Origin: Alkalihalobacillus pseudalcaliphilus
Lineage (GTDB): Bacteria > Bacillota > Bacilli > Bacillales > Bacillaceae_D
Length of the DNA: 37,526 nucleotides
Direction of reading: 5' to 3'
Assembly: GCA_001038565.1 (NCBI GenBank)
Contig: LFJO01000002.1
Span: 1-37,526, forward strand
The notes under the pieces were generated by a model. That model had not been told where the DNA came from, did no database searches, and was given only the letters and a program-made list of their open reading frames with translations. The position numbers and the translations under genes are program-made. Positions 25,562 to 34,452 of the stretch are shown here, in pieces (position 1 is the stretch's first letter; the number at the start of each line of letters is the position of its first letter).

Positions 25562-28500
25562 ATGAGTAGAACAACCGTATTAAAGAAGATGCGACATGGG
25601 ATTATCTATTTGCTTATTTTTGTTATGACGGTCGGTCATTATGTAACGTGGGTAGAGAGTAGTGCTCATGCCGAAAATCAAATTAAGATAGCTAATGATA
25701 ATCAGGAAGAACAAGGCTTTAGTGTTGAGAAAGGTAAGGCAGATGAGGTCGGTATTCCTATTTCTGAACAGGTGAACGATGACCAAGAACATGAGGAGAA
25801 GGAACATACCGAGGGTTCAATAGATCGAAAAGAAGAGAGCAAAGACAAAAATAAGGACATTACTGATTCGAGGAATGAGACGGAAGTAGAGGAGGGTGAA
25901 GCTTTTGAAACGGTGATTGAAGAAGAAAAGGGTACAGGTGAAGAAGAGAAAGAGTTGAATGATGGGAGTGAGGTGATCGAAAAAGAGACGGTCGGTGATG
26001 TTGATTCAGATGAACGTGTTGATGGTGAAAGGGGGGCAAATGAAGGCGACGGTGAGGAAACGGTTGAGGTAGGCACTGGAAGTGAACAAGCTTTCGTGGA
26101 AACGCCTGATTTGATGATTACGGAAATTGTCGCTCGTTCTGCTGGTGCGGGTCAGCCGTATGAATTTATCGAAATTTATAATAATACATCGAGCGATATG
26201 AATTTAGACGGGTATGAGCTTCACTATTTTACGAACAATTTTAATAATCCTGCCAATCGTTGGCCTATTCAAGGAACAACGGTTAAAGCGAAAAGTGTTC
26301 ATGTAATTTGGCTTAAGAAATTCAATGATCCGACTGTACCGCTTTGGGATTTTAACAGTAATTATGAGACGCTCTTGAAAGCTGAGCAAGTCTTTCAATT
26401 GCCATTAACGACTGCGGCACAGGGTCTAGCAGATACGGCGACAAGGAAGGTTGCGATCGCTAATGAAAATGGTGAGCTAGTAAGTTCGGCGGTTTATAAC
26501 GATGGTGTACTGGATGGGATTTTGAATCGTAGTGTCATTTACACTTCAACCAGTGCCGATATTGAAATGGAATGGCTTACCAATGATCAAGTACCGACAC
26601 CTGGAACCCTTGTTTCGGAGCAAATACCAGGTCCGACGTCTCCAGGAAATGTGCGCGGTGTGGCTGGGGATGCTCAGATAAACTTAAGCTGGGATGAGTC
26701 TGGATCAGCGGCTGTTGGTTATCATTTGTATGATGGAGAAGGCAGTGAACCTATTTTTATAGAAGGGACGGAAGCGGTGATTGAAAGTCTGACAAATGGT
26801 TCTTCCTATGAATATCGAGTGACGGCAATAGATGCTGTTGGGAATGAATCACCAAGCTCTGAGGTGGTGACGGTTGTTCCTCATACACCACTAGACCTTG
26901 AAAGTCCGGCTGCTCCAACCAATGTAAGGGCCAAGCCAGGGGTTGGGATCGTTCGATTGCAATGGGAGGAGAATAAAGAAGAAGATTTGGCCGCTTATCG
27001 CATTTATGTAGATGGTACATTGTATGAAGAGGTGTCAAAGGAGACGCTCCAATCTACCGTTACACCTTTAGTTCTCGGTCGACAGTATACCTTTTCCATT
27101 TCCGCCGTTGATCGCGTAGGCAATGAATCGGCACTCACTGAGATCACGGCAGGTCCGTATGAAGAGCTTCCCGTGCCAGAGCTTTTAATTACGGAACTAG
27201 TACCGCAAACGCATAATTATTTAGGCTACAACGCATTTGAATACATTGAAATCTATAATAATAGTGCTGAGCCCATTGATTTAAAAGGCTATCGTGTCCG
27301 TTCCTTCAATTGGGATTATGAGATTACGGAATCTTTTATCATTCAACCTTGGGACACGATGCTGTTTTGGCCACGACGGGGCGAGGTTCAACCGATTACT
27401 ATAGAGGCGTTTAATCATTATTATCTTTTATCAGATGAAAGTAAGTATTTGGATGATAACCGCATGTTAATTATTGATAATGTCGGTGGATTAGTGAATA
27501 CGAATGAACAAACTGTATCGATTATTGATCCTTATGGAATAGAACAGACCGTTGCCCATTATTCCGGGCAGGATGTTTCGCGATTAAGATCGATTAAATA
27601 TCAGTATCCAGATGATGGTACGAACGAAATGGAAAAGGTAGAGGCACATGCTAGACCGACACCAGGCTGGCTGGATCCGGGACAGGTTCCCGAGCGACCG
27701 CAGTATCATACGAATCAACCGGCTGCTCCAACAGGCATTCAAGTACAGGAGCTTGGAGGGAAAGCACAAATAAGTTGGCAAGCAAATAGCGAGGAGGATA
27801 TGTTCCGTTATCATATTTATCAAGATGGCGAGTGGCAGTATTCTGTTCCTGCCGCACAGCTTGACTATACATTAGCGGCTTTAACAGGACATGTTGAGTA
27901 TGTCGTGGAATTAGTGGCTGAGGATGAATCGGGCAATATCTCGGAAAAGTCGACACCGCTAATCGTTCAGGTCAATCATCAAACGATCGTCCAAAAAGAA
28001 AGAGAAAAACATTCACGTAATCCTGAATTTGATTATCTTTGGGACATTAGTGAGGACGGTCCGGTTATTCCTGGACTTGGTGAGGAATTAATTCCGCAGG
28101 GGCTAAGTTATGCAAAGGATCAGGACTGGCTTTTATCGGTCTACTACTTAGATGATAAAAGACCAAGTACATTAACCGTTGTTGATGCTAGCACGGAAAA
28201 GCTGGTAAAGTCTGTTCTTTTGTATCATGAGGATGGACTTCCTTACAACGGACATGCTGGTGGGATTGCTGTTAGTGGAGAACATGTTTGGATTGCTTCA
28301 GAGATGAGCCTTTACCAATTGAAATTAGAAGATTTAGTTCAGGCCAATGATAATGATCATGTCTATTTTATCAATCAAATACCTTTACCTGTACAGGCAG
28401 CGTATAATGTTGTTCATGATGGCGTGATGTGGGTCGGTGAATTTTATGAGGCTAACGATTATCCGACCAATCCGGAGCATCATTTGGAAAATCGTGATGG

Positions 28501-29104
28501 AGAGATGTATTACGCTTGGATGGTCGGTTTTCCTTTAGACCCAGAAACCGATGGCATAGATGAAGCGTATTGGGAAGGACCGGGCCACGAAGCTGACCCT
28601 GCTTATATTGTTTCTACACGTGAAAAGGTGCAAGGTGTTACTTTTGTCGATGGCGAATTAATAGTAAGTACGTCTTATGGTCGGGCAAATGCTAGTTACT
28701 TGTATCGCTATCATACCCCTCTTGAGGACGAACCACATACAACGGTTGAAATGAATGAACGTGAAATACCGGTGTGGTTTTTAGATAGTAAGCAAGAGCC
28801 TGAAGAAAATAGTCATTTACGCATTATTCCGATGTCAGAGGGATTGATTCATGTTGATAACCAACTCTATGTGACCTTTGAATCGGGAGCTAATAAATAT
28901 CGCTTTACGACCACTTATGTGATTGACCGTATGTTAAAAATTGATTTAGCGGCTTGGGCAGGTCTACCGCCACATGTTGAAATGCTACTCGAAGAGGATG
29001 AAGCAGCACCAGCAGAGCGCGAAGGACCACTTGGTGAGATGGTGGAGCCAGCAAGGGAAACGGGTGATCCTTTAGAACACCTAAGTCGAGATGAAGTGGA
29101 GTAA
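25562..29104 (+). CDS. Large secreted multidomain protein: lamin-tail and fibronectin III domains
   Basis: The 1180-residue protein has a signal peptide (basic start, core IIYLLIFVMTVG, cleavage near AHA-EN at 37) and a very Glu-rich, probably disordered stretch (50-180). Then come: lamin-tail domain 1 (about 181-357, PDLMITEIVA, EFIEIYNNTS), FN3 (358-440), FN3 (448-535, AVDRVGNESAL), lamin-tail domain 2 (540-706, PELLITELVP, EYIEIYNNSA), FN3 (718-805) and a C-terminal beta-rich, possibly propeller domain (about 818-1133, GGIAVSGEHVWIASEMSLYQ, VQGVTFVDGELIVSTSYG). The tail is acidic. There is no LPXTG or SLH anchor. GGGGAGG precedes the ATG. Lamin-tail domains often accompany secreted nucleases or phosphatases; here no catalytic motif is seen, so an adhesive or structural surface role is inferred. 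Confidence 0.85.
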   Translation: MSRTTVLKKMRHGIIYLLIFVMTVGHYVTWVESSAHAENQIKIANDNQEEQGFSVEKGKADEVGIPISEQVNDDQEHEEKEHTEGSIDRKEESKDKNKDITDSRNETEVEEGEAFETVIEEEKGTGEEEKELNDGSEVIEKETVGDVDSDERVDGERGANEGDGEETVEVGTGSEQAFVETPDLMITEIVARSAGAGQPYEFIEIYNNTSSDMNLDGYELHYFTNNFNNPANRWPIQGTTVKAKSVHVIWLKKFNDPTVPLWDFNSNYETLLKAEQVFQLPLTTAAQGLADTATRKVAIANENGELVSSAVYNDGVLDGILNRSVIYTSTSADIEMEWLTNDQVPTPGTLVSEQIPGPTSPGNVRGVAGDAQINLSWDESGSAAVGYHLYDGEGSEPIFIEGTEAVIESLTNGSSYEYRVTAIDAVGNESPSSEVVTVVPHTPLDLESPAAPTNVRAKPGVGIVRLQWEENKEEDLAAYRIYVDGTLYEEVSKETLQSTVTPLVLGRQYTFSISAVDRVGNESALTEITAGPYEELPVPELLITELVPQTHNYLGYNAFEYIEIYNNSAEPIDLKGYRVRSFNWDYEITESFIIQPWDTMLFWPRRGEVQPITIEAFNHYYLLSDESKYLDDNRMLIIDNVGGLVNTNEQTVSIIDPYGIEQTVAHYSGQDVSRLRSIKYQYPDDGTNEMEKVEAHARPTPGWLDPGQVPERPQYHTNQPAAPTGIQVQELGGKAQISWQANSEEDMFRYHIYQDGEWQYSVPAAQLDYTLAALTGHVEYVVELVAEDESGNISEKSTPLIVQVNHQTIVQKEREKHSRNPEFDYLWDISEDGPVIPGLGEELIPQGLSYAKDQDWLLSVYYLDDKRPSTLTVVDASTEKLVKSVLLYHEDGLPYNGHAGGIAVSGEHVWIASEMSLYQLKLEDLVQANDNDHVYFINQIPLPVQAAYNVVHDGVMWVGEFYEANDYPTNPEHHLENRDGEMYYAWMVGFPLDPETDGIDEAYWEGPGHEADPAYIVSTREKVQGVTFVDGELIVSTSYGRANASYLYRYHTPLEDEPHTTVEMNEREIPVWFLDSKQEPEENSHLRIIPMSEGLIHVDNQLYVTFESGANKYRFTTTYVIDRMLKIDLAAWAGLPPHVEMLLEEDEAAPAEREGPLGEMVEPARETGDPLEHLSRDEVE

Positions 29105-29118
29105 GACGGAAGGTGATG

Positions 29119-29142
29119 AAGCCGGCTGTGGTGCCGGCTTTT
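29119..29142 (+). terminator. Intrinsic terminator
   Basis: AAGCCGGC and GCCGGCTT form a perfect 8-bp GC-rich stem around 6 bases, followed by TT. It lies 14 bases after the stop of the large secreted protein gene. Confidence 0.75.
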
Positions 29143-29390
29143 ACCTATGGATATAAGTATATTACTGGTGCTTAATAGGAGATCATCTTAGTCGCTTTTC
29201 ATGGAGAAATAAGCTCTTTTATTCGGTCAGAGATATTTGAAAGGCCGGAGTACAACAACTTGAGGATGAAACTATTTATTTAGGGGTTTAAATGGGGCAG
29301 ATAGATGGATTATATGGCGGCCATTTACTAGTCGCCATATTCTTGAGCTGGTAAGAAAAGGATAAACGAAGTAAAAGGGAGGGCATTTTT

Positions 29391-29548
29391 ATGAAAATAA
29401 AAGATGTCTTAACCAACATAGAGTGGCAGTAGATTAGAGAGTTAGAGGACAAACTTGACCAGGCAAGAACAAAAAAGAAGTAAGGTATGATGATGTGGAC
29501 AAAATTGAGGGAATTCTTTTTAATGCTAAAATAAGAATTGAAAAGTAG
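29391..29548 (+). pseudogene. Remnant of a small helical protein gene
   Basis: GGAGG lies 8 bases before ATG 29391, which reads MKIKDVLTNIEWQ, amber, IRELEDKLDQARTKK, then TAA. A frame change near 29475 continues as VRYDDVDKIEGILFNAKIRI to TAG 29546-29548. Allowing the amber and one shift gives a charged, probably coiled-coil protein of about 50 residues. The product is not recognised. Confidence 0.45.
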
Positions 29549-29677
29549 TTGAGTAATGATAAGTTAAATACGTTTTAAGAATATAAATTTTTTGAAAATT
29601 TTAAATTAGATATTGAAATCACATTTTATATGTAATAGAATGAGATAAAATAACATTTACTTTTTTGGGTAGAGAAT

Positions 29678-29770
29678 GGGAGATCATCCATACAAAGTAA
29701 ATTCTGAGGGGCTTATTTTGTGGTGCCTGTGCAGAATTTATTTTGAGACGGGCGATCTCCTATTTTTTTA
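29678..29770 (+). terminator. Branched terminator-like RNA structure
   Basis: GGAGATC and GATCTCC form the base stem, followed by TATTTTTTTA. Inside it, TAAATTCTG and CAGAATTTA form a second perfect stem with a further weak pairing (AGGGGC with GTGCCT) in its loop. At about 90 bases it is large for a plain terminator and could be an attenuator or end of a small RNA. Confidence 0.55.
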
Positions 29771-29896
29771 TGCAGAAAAGGGGTGAGAAAGGTGGTCGAT
29801 GAGGTTAAAAACCTTGTTATAAGACCGTTTCTAGTGAAAACCAACAGAATAATGACAAGTGGTTGAACATCTCCCATGATTTGATTTTGTAATTAT

Positions 29897-29910
29897 TGTA
29901 AGCGTTTTAT
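29897..29910 (+). promoter_or_regulatory. cre-like site upstream of ugp operon
   Basis: TGTAAGCGTTTTAT matches the cre consensus TGWAANCGNTNWCA at 12 of 14 positions. It lies 237 bases before the ugpB-like start and suggests carbon control of the operon. Confidence 0.42.
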
Positions 29911-29916
29911 TTTAAA

Positions 29917-30006
29917 TGTTAATGTTATGTAAATGTTTCCCTTTATTAGACAGAATTGTTAGGGTTTTATGAATGAGTATTAAATCTAGTGTAAATATTT
30001 TGAAAA
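29917..30006 (-). promoter_or_regulatory. Possible PhoP-box direct repeats
   Basis: TGTTAA-5-TGTAAA (29917-29933) and TGTAAA-5-TGAAAA (29990-30006) are, on the minus strand, TTAACA-like hexamers repeated every 11 bases, the pattern recognised by PhoP in B. subtilis. The DNA is AT-rich, so chance matches are possible; the phosphate-related genes downstream make the sites plausible. Confidence 0.3.
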
Positions 30007-30146
30007 TTAGTTGATTTTGAATACTGATAGTAGGTAATCTATAGGCGTGGTATTCAAGCCTTTCGAAATTTACATGAATCTGTGAGTGATTATGGGTGTT
30101 TGTTTCGAGAGGACAAATATGGAGTTTATTAAAGGGGGAAGAGGTA

Positions 30147-31424
30147 GTGAAGAAATTAACCTTTGCTTTAGTTGCTTTTTTGTTTATTGTGGCAGGGTGT
30201 AATTCAACAGCAGGAACAAGTGAAGAAGTAGATATTGAGTTTTATTTCCCAGTTGCTGTTGGTGGACCTATTGCGAATATTATTGATGAATATGTCGCTG
30301 AATTTGAAGAGGAGAATGAAAACATTAATGTCACGGCGATTTTTGGAGGAAGTTATCAAGATACGATGACGCAGGTATTAGCGGCTGTACAAGCTGGTAA
30401 CTCACCTGATTTGGCTGTGCTTCTATCGGTTGAGCTTTTTACTTTACTTGAAATGGGTGCAATTGAAGAGGTAACACCTTATTTTGAACAAGAGTACTTA
30501 GATGATTTTTATGAAGGGTTCTTAGCGAATTCGGCGATTGGTGATGAGGTTTGGAGTGTTCCTTTCCAAAGAAGTACGATCGTTCTTTATTACAACAAAG
30601 ACATGTTTGAAGAGGCTGGCCTTGATCCAGAACAACCACCTACGACATGGGAAGAGCTAGCGGAGTATGCGGATCAGTTGACGGTTCGTGACGGTGGCAA
30701 TGTCTCACAGTGGGGGTTACAACTACCGAGTACAGGTTTCCAATACTGGATTACACAAGCTTTAGCCCTACAAACAGGTGAAAACATCATGTCTGAAGAT
30801 GGAAAAGAAGTGTATTTTAATAACCCTGAGGTCGTAGAGGCTGTTCAGTTCTGGTATGACTTAGCGAATGTTCATGAAGTTATGCCAAAAGGAATCATTG
30901 AGTGGGGCACCGTGCCTTCGAACTTCTTAAGTGGGCAAACGGCGATGATGTACCACACGACGGGTAACCTAACCAATGTTCGTGATAGTGCTGATTTTGA
31001 ATTTGGTGTCGCTATGCTTCCAGCTAATCATTCATTCGGTTCACCTACAGGTGGCGGAAATCTTTACTTATTTGAAGATATTCCAGAAGAAAATAAAGAA
31101 GCAGCGATTAAATTTATTGAGTTCCTAACTTCTCCAGAAAAAGTGGCGGAGTGGTCAATGGATACAGGTTATGTTGCAACTCGTGAATCGGCTTATGAGA
31201 CAGATGCGTTAATTCAATATGTAGAGGATTTCCCAGCCGCTCAAGTTGCTCGCGATCAATTGGAGCATTCCGCAAGTGAGCTAGCAACCTATCAAAACGG
31301 TGAGGTTCAGCAAATTTTTAATGATGCTCTTCAGTCTATTTTAACAGGGGAAAGAAGTGTTGAGGAAGGCTTAGACCGTGCTCAAAATAGTGCTAGTAGT
31401 GTACTAGAACGTTTTCAAGATTAG
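30147..31424 (+). CDS. ugpB: Glycerol-3-phosphate-type ABC binding lipoprotein, UgpB-like
   Basis: The start is GTG at 30147, after AAAGGGGGAA; an upstream TTG-initiated frame from 30096 lacks such a site. The 425-residue lipoprotein has a signal VKKLTFALVAFLFIVAGC and a binding-protein fold with IEFYFPVAVGGPIANIIDEY, FGGSYQDTMTQVLAAVQAGN and VPFQRSTIVLYYNKDMFEEA, features of the UgpB subgroup. The following genes are two permeases, a metallo-beta-lactamase-fold hydrolase, GlpP, PhoU and a HAD phosphatase. This context supports glycerol-3-phosphate or glycerophosphodiesters as ligand. A generic sugar remains possible. No UgpC-type ATPase is present nearby. Confidence 0.72.
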   Translation: MKKLTFALVAFLFIVAGCNSTAGTSEEVDIEFYFPVAVGGPIANIIDEYVAEFEEENENINVTAIFGGSYQDTMTQVLAAVQAGNSPDLAVLLSVELFTLLEMGAIEEVTPYFEQEYLDDFYEGFLANSAIGDEVWSVPFQRSTIVLYYNKDMFEEAGLDPEQPPTTWEELAEYADQLTVRDGGNVSQWGLQLPSTGFQYWITQALALQTGENIMSEDGKEVYFNNPEVVEAVQFWYDLANVHEVMPKGIIEWGTVPSNFLSGQTAMMYHTTGNLTNVRDSADFEFGVAMLPANHSFGSPTGGGNLYLFEDIPEENKEAAIKFIEFLTSPEKVAEWSMDTGYVATRESAYETDALIQYVEDFPAAQVARDQLEHSASELATYQNGEVQQIFNDALQSILTGERSVEEGLDRAQNSASSVLERFQD

Positions 31425-31442
31425 GCGTGTACAAAAATGAAA

Positions 31443-31474
31443 GGGAAGAGCCTAGTTGCTTGGGCTCTTCACCC
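31443..31474 (+). promoter_or_regulatory. Intercistronic hairpin between binding protein and permease genes
   Basis: GGGAAGAGCC and GGCTCTTC-A-CCC form a 10-bp stem with one bulge, followed by ATTTT. Such stems after binding-protein genes commonly stabilise the upstream message or stop part of transcription, giving more binding protein than permease. Confidence 0.6.
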
Positions 31475-31491
31475 ATTTTGGAGGGAAAAAG

Positions 31492-32421
31492 GTGAAAACA
31501 TCTGTTGAAAAACAGCCAATCAGTCCAAGACTCCCTAAAAGAAAAGGGAAATTCAGAAGGTCATTAAAGACCAATTTATTTGCCTATGCTTTGCTTTTGC
31601 CCTCATTAATTTTCTTAGCGATCTTTACATATTATCCATCGTTACGGTCCTTTTTCTTAAGCTTTCATAGTGCTTCAGTGAATCGGATGGATTTTGATGG
31701 TCTCGGGCAGTATCAGGCAGTTTTTGGTGATGAAATCTTTAGACAAGTGTTAATGAACAACCTTATTTTTATGATTGGAACCGTGCCAACGAGTATTTTC
31801 TTGGCGATGTATTTAGCGATTTGGTTGAATAAAAAAATGCGGGGGAGCTCATTGCTTCGTACGTCCTTCTTTTACCCAACGGTAATGCCCTTAATCGCAA
31901 TTGCCAACATCTGGCTCTTTATTTATACACCTACTTACGGTCTTTTAGATAAATTTTTGAGCTTGTTCGGGCTAGGTGGAATCAATTATTTAGGGGACCC
32001 GTCAACGGTCATGACGGCAATGATCGTCATGATGATTTGGAAGGAAGCAGGCTTTTTTATGATATTTTACTTAGCTGGCTTGCAAAACCTACCGAGCGAT
32101 GTATATGAGGCAGCGAAAATGGAAGGGGCAAAGCCTTTTTATACATTCCGAAGAATTACGTTTCCGTTGCTGATGCCGACGACATTGTTTGTCATGATTA
32201 TTGCGATTACAAATTCCTTTAAAAATGTCGATCATCTCTACATTATGACAAAGGGTGGACCTGATAATGCCAGTAATCTATTACTCTACTATATTTATCA
32301 AACTGCCTTTTCTTATTGGGATTTAGGGAAGGCCGCGGTTATAACTGTCGTGCTTGTCGTTATTTTACTGTCAGTATCGGCGTTTAATTACTTATATCTT
32401 GATAAGAAAATTCATTATTAG
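31492..32421 (+). CDS. ugpA: ABC transporter permease, UgpA-like
   Basis: The start is GTG 31492 with GGAGG 7 bases before it; a frame opening at 31456 overlaps the intercistronic hairpin. The 309-residue protein has a basic N-terminus (about 1-30) and six helices, the first around LFAYALLLPSLIFLAIFTYY. The EAA loop YEAAKMEGAKPFYTFRRITF lies near residues 205-225. It pairs with the following UgpE-like permease to make the membrane channel. Confidence 0.78.
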   Translation: MKTSVEKQPISPRLPKRKGKFRRSLKTNLFAYALLLPSLIFLAIFTYYPSLRSFFLSFHSASVNRMDFDGLGQYQAVFGDEIFRQVLMNNLIFMIGTVPTSIFLAMYLAIWLNKKMRGSSLLRTSFFYPTVMPLIAIANIWLFIYTPTYGLLDKFLSLFGLGGINYLGDPSTVMTAMIVMMIWKEAGFFMIFYLAGLQNLPSDVYEAAKMEGAKPFYTFRRITFPLLMPTTLFVMIIAITNSFKNVDHLYIMTKGGPDNASNLLLYYIYQTAFSYWDLGKAAVITVVLVVILLSVSAFNYLYLDKKIHY

Positions 32422-32435
32422 GGGAGGGTTGACGT

Positions 32436-33248
32436 ATGACCAATTTCATTAATAAAGCAGTCATCATTATATTAGGATTATTTTTTGCGATTCCTCTCGT
32501 CTGGACTGTTGTTACGTCGATCTCCCCGACATCAGAAATTATTGGGGGTTCGAACCCTTTTTGGGTGTCGAGTCCGACGTTTGAGCATTATAAGGACGCT
32601 TGGGAAGCAGCTCCATTTCTACGATATTACTTTAATACGTTTATCATTGTATTTGGGATTTTGACGGTTCAATTTTTTACGATTACGTTGGCAGCGTATG
32701 CTTTTGCTCGTTTGAACTTCTGGGGTAAAAATATCTTGTTTATTGCATTCCTTGTGCAGCTAATGATTCAACCGGAAATTTTAATTTTCCCGAACTATAC
32801 CGTGATGCAGCAGCTTGGACTTGTCGATAGTAAGCTCGCGGTGATGCTGCCATATTGGGCTTCGGCCTTCGGTGTGTTTTTATTAAGACAAACGTTTAAA
32901 CAAGTGCCACAGGATTTAGATGAGGCTTCAGTTATGGATGGATCTCGTTGGTATCAAACGATTTGGCATGTTTATTTACCTTTAGCGAAACCGACCTATA
33001 TTGCGTTTGCGTTAATTTCAGTCAGTCATCATTGGAGCAATTTCATGTGGCCGTTAATCATTACTAATACGGTGGATAGCCGTCCACTAACAGTCGGGAT
33101 GGCATTATTTGCTCAATCCTTTGAAACGGGTGCACAGTGGGGCATGATTACCGCCGGTACGGTCATGGTCATTTTCCCACTGTTGATAGCTTTCTTTATC
33201 TTCCAAAAGCAATTCGTTTCGAGCTTTATGAACTCTGGGATTAAGTAA
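32436..33248 (+). CDS. ugpE: ABC transporter permease, UgpE-like
   Basis: The 270-residue permease starts at ATG 32436 (GGGGAGG 8 bases before). It has six helices, the first being AVIIILGLFFAIPLVWTVVT, and an EAA-type loop DEASVMDGSRWYQTIWHVYL near residues 166-185. It ends with FVSSFMNSGIK, as UgpE/MalG-type proteins do. It lies 14 bases after UgpA. Downstream, 396 bases of degenerate tandem repeats separate it from the next gene of the locus. Confidence 0.8.
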   Translation: MTNFINKAVIIILGLFFAIPLVWTVVTSISPTSEIIGGSNPFWVSSPTFEHYKDAWEAAPFLRYYFNTFIIVFGILTVQFFTITLAAYAFARLNFWGKNILFIAFLVQLMIQPEILIFPNYTVMQQLGLVDSKLAVMLPYWASAFGVFLLRQTFKQVPQDLDEASVMDGSRWYQTIWHVYLPLAKPTYIAFALISVSHHWSNFMWPLIITNTVDSRPLTVGMALFAQSFETGAQWGMITAGTVMVIFPLLIAFFIFQKQFVSSFMNSGIK

Positions 33249-33285
33249 CTGATTGCTTGTAAAGGGGAGACGGACTTTTTTGGGG

Positions 33286-33620
33286 AGAAGGTCATTCTGG
33301 TGAAGGGAAAGAGAGGTTAGTTGGAAAAGACCCATTTTGCGGAGGAAAAGAGTGGTGATGTGGCCACATCGAAGGGGAAAAGTGTCGTGAAGTGGTCGTA
33401 AAGGTGGAGAAGCGGCCACATCGAGGGATAAAAAGTTGATGAAGGTGTCATAAAGCGGAAGAAAAGACACCTTCGTCAGAGGAAAAAGCCCTCTGAAGTG
33501 TCATAAAACGAAAATAAAGGCATCTTCGCCAGGAAAAAAGCCATCGAAGTGACATGAAACGAGATAAAAAGACCCCACCCCGAGGATTAAGCCCTCGAAG
33601 GTGTCAAAAGCCCCATCCAA
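33286..33620 (+). repeat. Degenerate ~53-bp hairpin tandem repeats, cluster 1
   Basis: A repeated start block (GTGG/GTGTCA preceded by GAAG) occurs at 33392, 33445, 33498, 33549 and 33601, with spacings of 53, 53, 51 and 52; a unit at 33339 and a poorer one at 33286 continue the phase. Each better unit holds a stem around a purine loop like GGAAAAAGCC, for example CTTCG/CGAAG (about 33523-33548), CAGAGG/CCTCTG (33477-33495) and CGAGG/CCTCG (about 33581-33597). Units differ in stem sequence but keep complementarity. The plus strand is purine-rich throughout. The small minus-strand reading frames here are by-products of the repeats. Confidence 0.7.
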
Positions 33621-33644
33621 AACCTGCTAAAGGAGTTTTGCGTT

Positions 33645-34400
33645 GTGATAGAGATGATCTGTTTAGGAACTGGGTATGCGGCGGCTGCGGCGAACCGGGA
33701 TAATACGTATTTACTTCTGCGGGAGCAGGTGAATCGTGATGCTGGTACGGTTCTTATTGATGTAGGGGGCAGCCCTCTTACTAAATTGAAAAAAGAGCAG
33801 GTCGATTTAAAGGCAATTCGTGCGGTTATTTTCACTCATTTCCACATTGATCATATATATGGTATGCCTTCGCTGTTATGGGGGATGTGGTTAGCTGGGC
33901 GTGAGGAAGAACTGACGATTTGTTGTGGCTCAGGTGATGAGAAGAAGCTTCGTCATTGGCTAGAGCTTTTGGAAATGGACAGTTGGCCCGCTAAATTTCA
34001 AATAAAAATTCATGTATACAAGGCGGAGGAAAAAGCTGAACTGCTGACATTAGGGGAAGCCAAAGTGTCGACTTTTCCAGCTAAGCATGCGGTTCCAACG
34101 GTTGGCATAGAAGTAAGAGAAGGCAATCGGACACTCGTCTATTCAAGTGATACAGAACCAAATGAATGGATTCGTCAGTATGATTATATTGATGAGTTAT
34201 ACCATGAGTGTACGCTGGCTCGAGGGGCTCTTGTACACCATACAAGCCTACAGCAATTTAGTCAGTTTTATAATCTTCATGTTTTTGGAAAAATCGTGTT
34301 TGTTCATTTATCTGATCAAGAGGATTACGTTTCTGCGATGAATGAATTTATGTCAGAAGAGGAGAAAGCTCGAATTCATTTTGCCGAAGAGAAAGCTTGA
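33645..34400 (+). CDS. Metallo-beta-lactamase-fold hydrolase in ugp locus
   Basis: The 251-residue protein starts with GTG 33645 (AAAGGAG upstream). It has the full metal-ligand set: THFHIDH (His65, His67, Asp69, His70), His148 in AKHAVP, Asp169 in YSSDTEP and His221 in VHLSD. This matches the RNase Z/PhnP-like branch of the fold, which cleaves phosphodiesters. Its place after a glycerol-phosphate transporter and before GlpP suggests a phosphodiesterase releasing glycerol-3-phosphate from glycerophosphodiesters or a cyclic phosphate; that is inference, and no GlpQ-type enzyme is encoded nearby. Confidence 0.78.
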   Translation: MIEMICLGTGYAAAAANRDNTYLLLREQVNRDAGTVLIDVGGSPLTKLKKEQVDLKAIRAVIFTHFHIDHIYGMPSLLWGMWLAGREEELTICCGSGDEKKLRHWLELLEMDSWPAKFQIKIHVYKAEEKAELLTLGEAKVSTFPAKHAVPTVGIEVREGNRTLVYSSDTEPNEWIRQYDYIDELYHECTLARGALVHHTSLQQFSQFYNLHVFGKIVFVHLSDQEDYVSAMNEFMSEEEKARIHFAEEKA

Positions 34401-34452
34401 CGGAGATTGATTTTACAGGAGATGTTAAGTTGAGGAAACGGGGGCTTCAAAA

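Larger units (their letters stand above)
29143..30146. other. Intergenic region with gene remnant, structured element and control sites
   Basis: Besides the separately listed remnant (29391), branched hairpin (29678), cre-like site (29897) and PhoP-box-like sites (29917, 29990), it contains a small ATATGGCG/CGCCATAT hairpin at 29312-29340. I see no intact gene. Confidence 0.5.

Noticed and set aside
25702-26076. Ser-rich minus-strand frame.
   Set aside because: It is the antisense of the Glu-rich tract in the large secreted protein.
5136-29548. Several small frames are broken specifically by TAG, suggesting amber recoding.
   Set aside because: Sound genes in the window end in TAG (for example those ending at 6588, 9788, 10709 and 31424), so TAG is an ordinary stop here.
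33105-33470. Minus-strand frame of 121 codons over the end of ugpE and the repeats.
   Set aside because: It overlaps a clear permease gene and repeat DNA, with no ribosome binding site.
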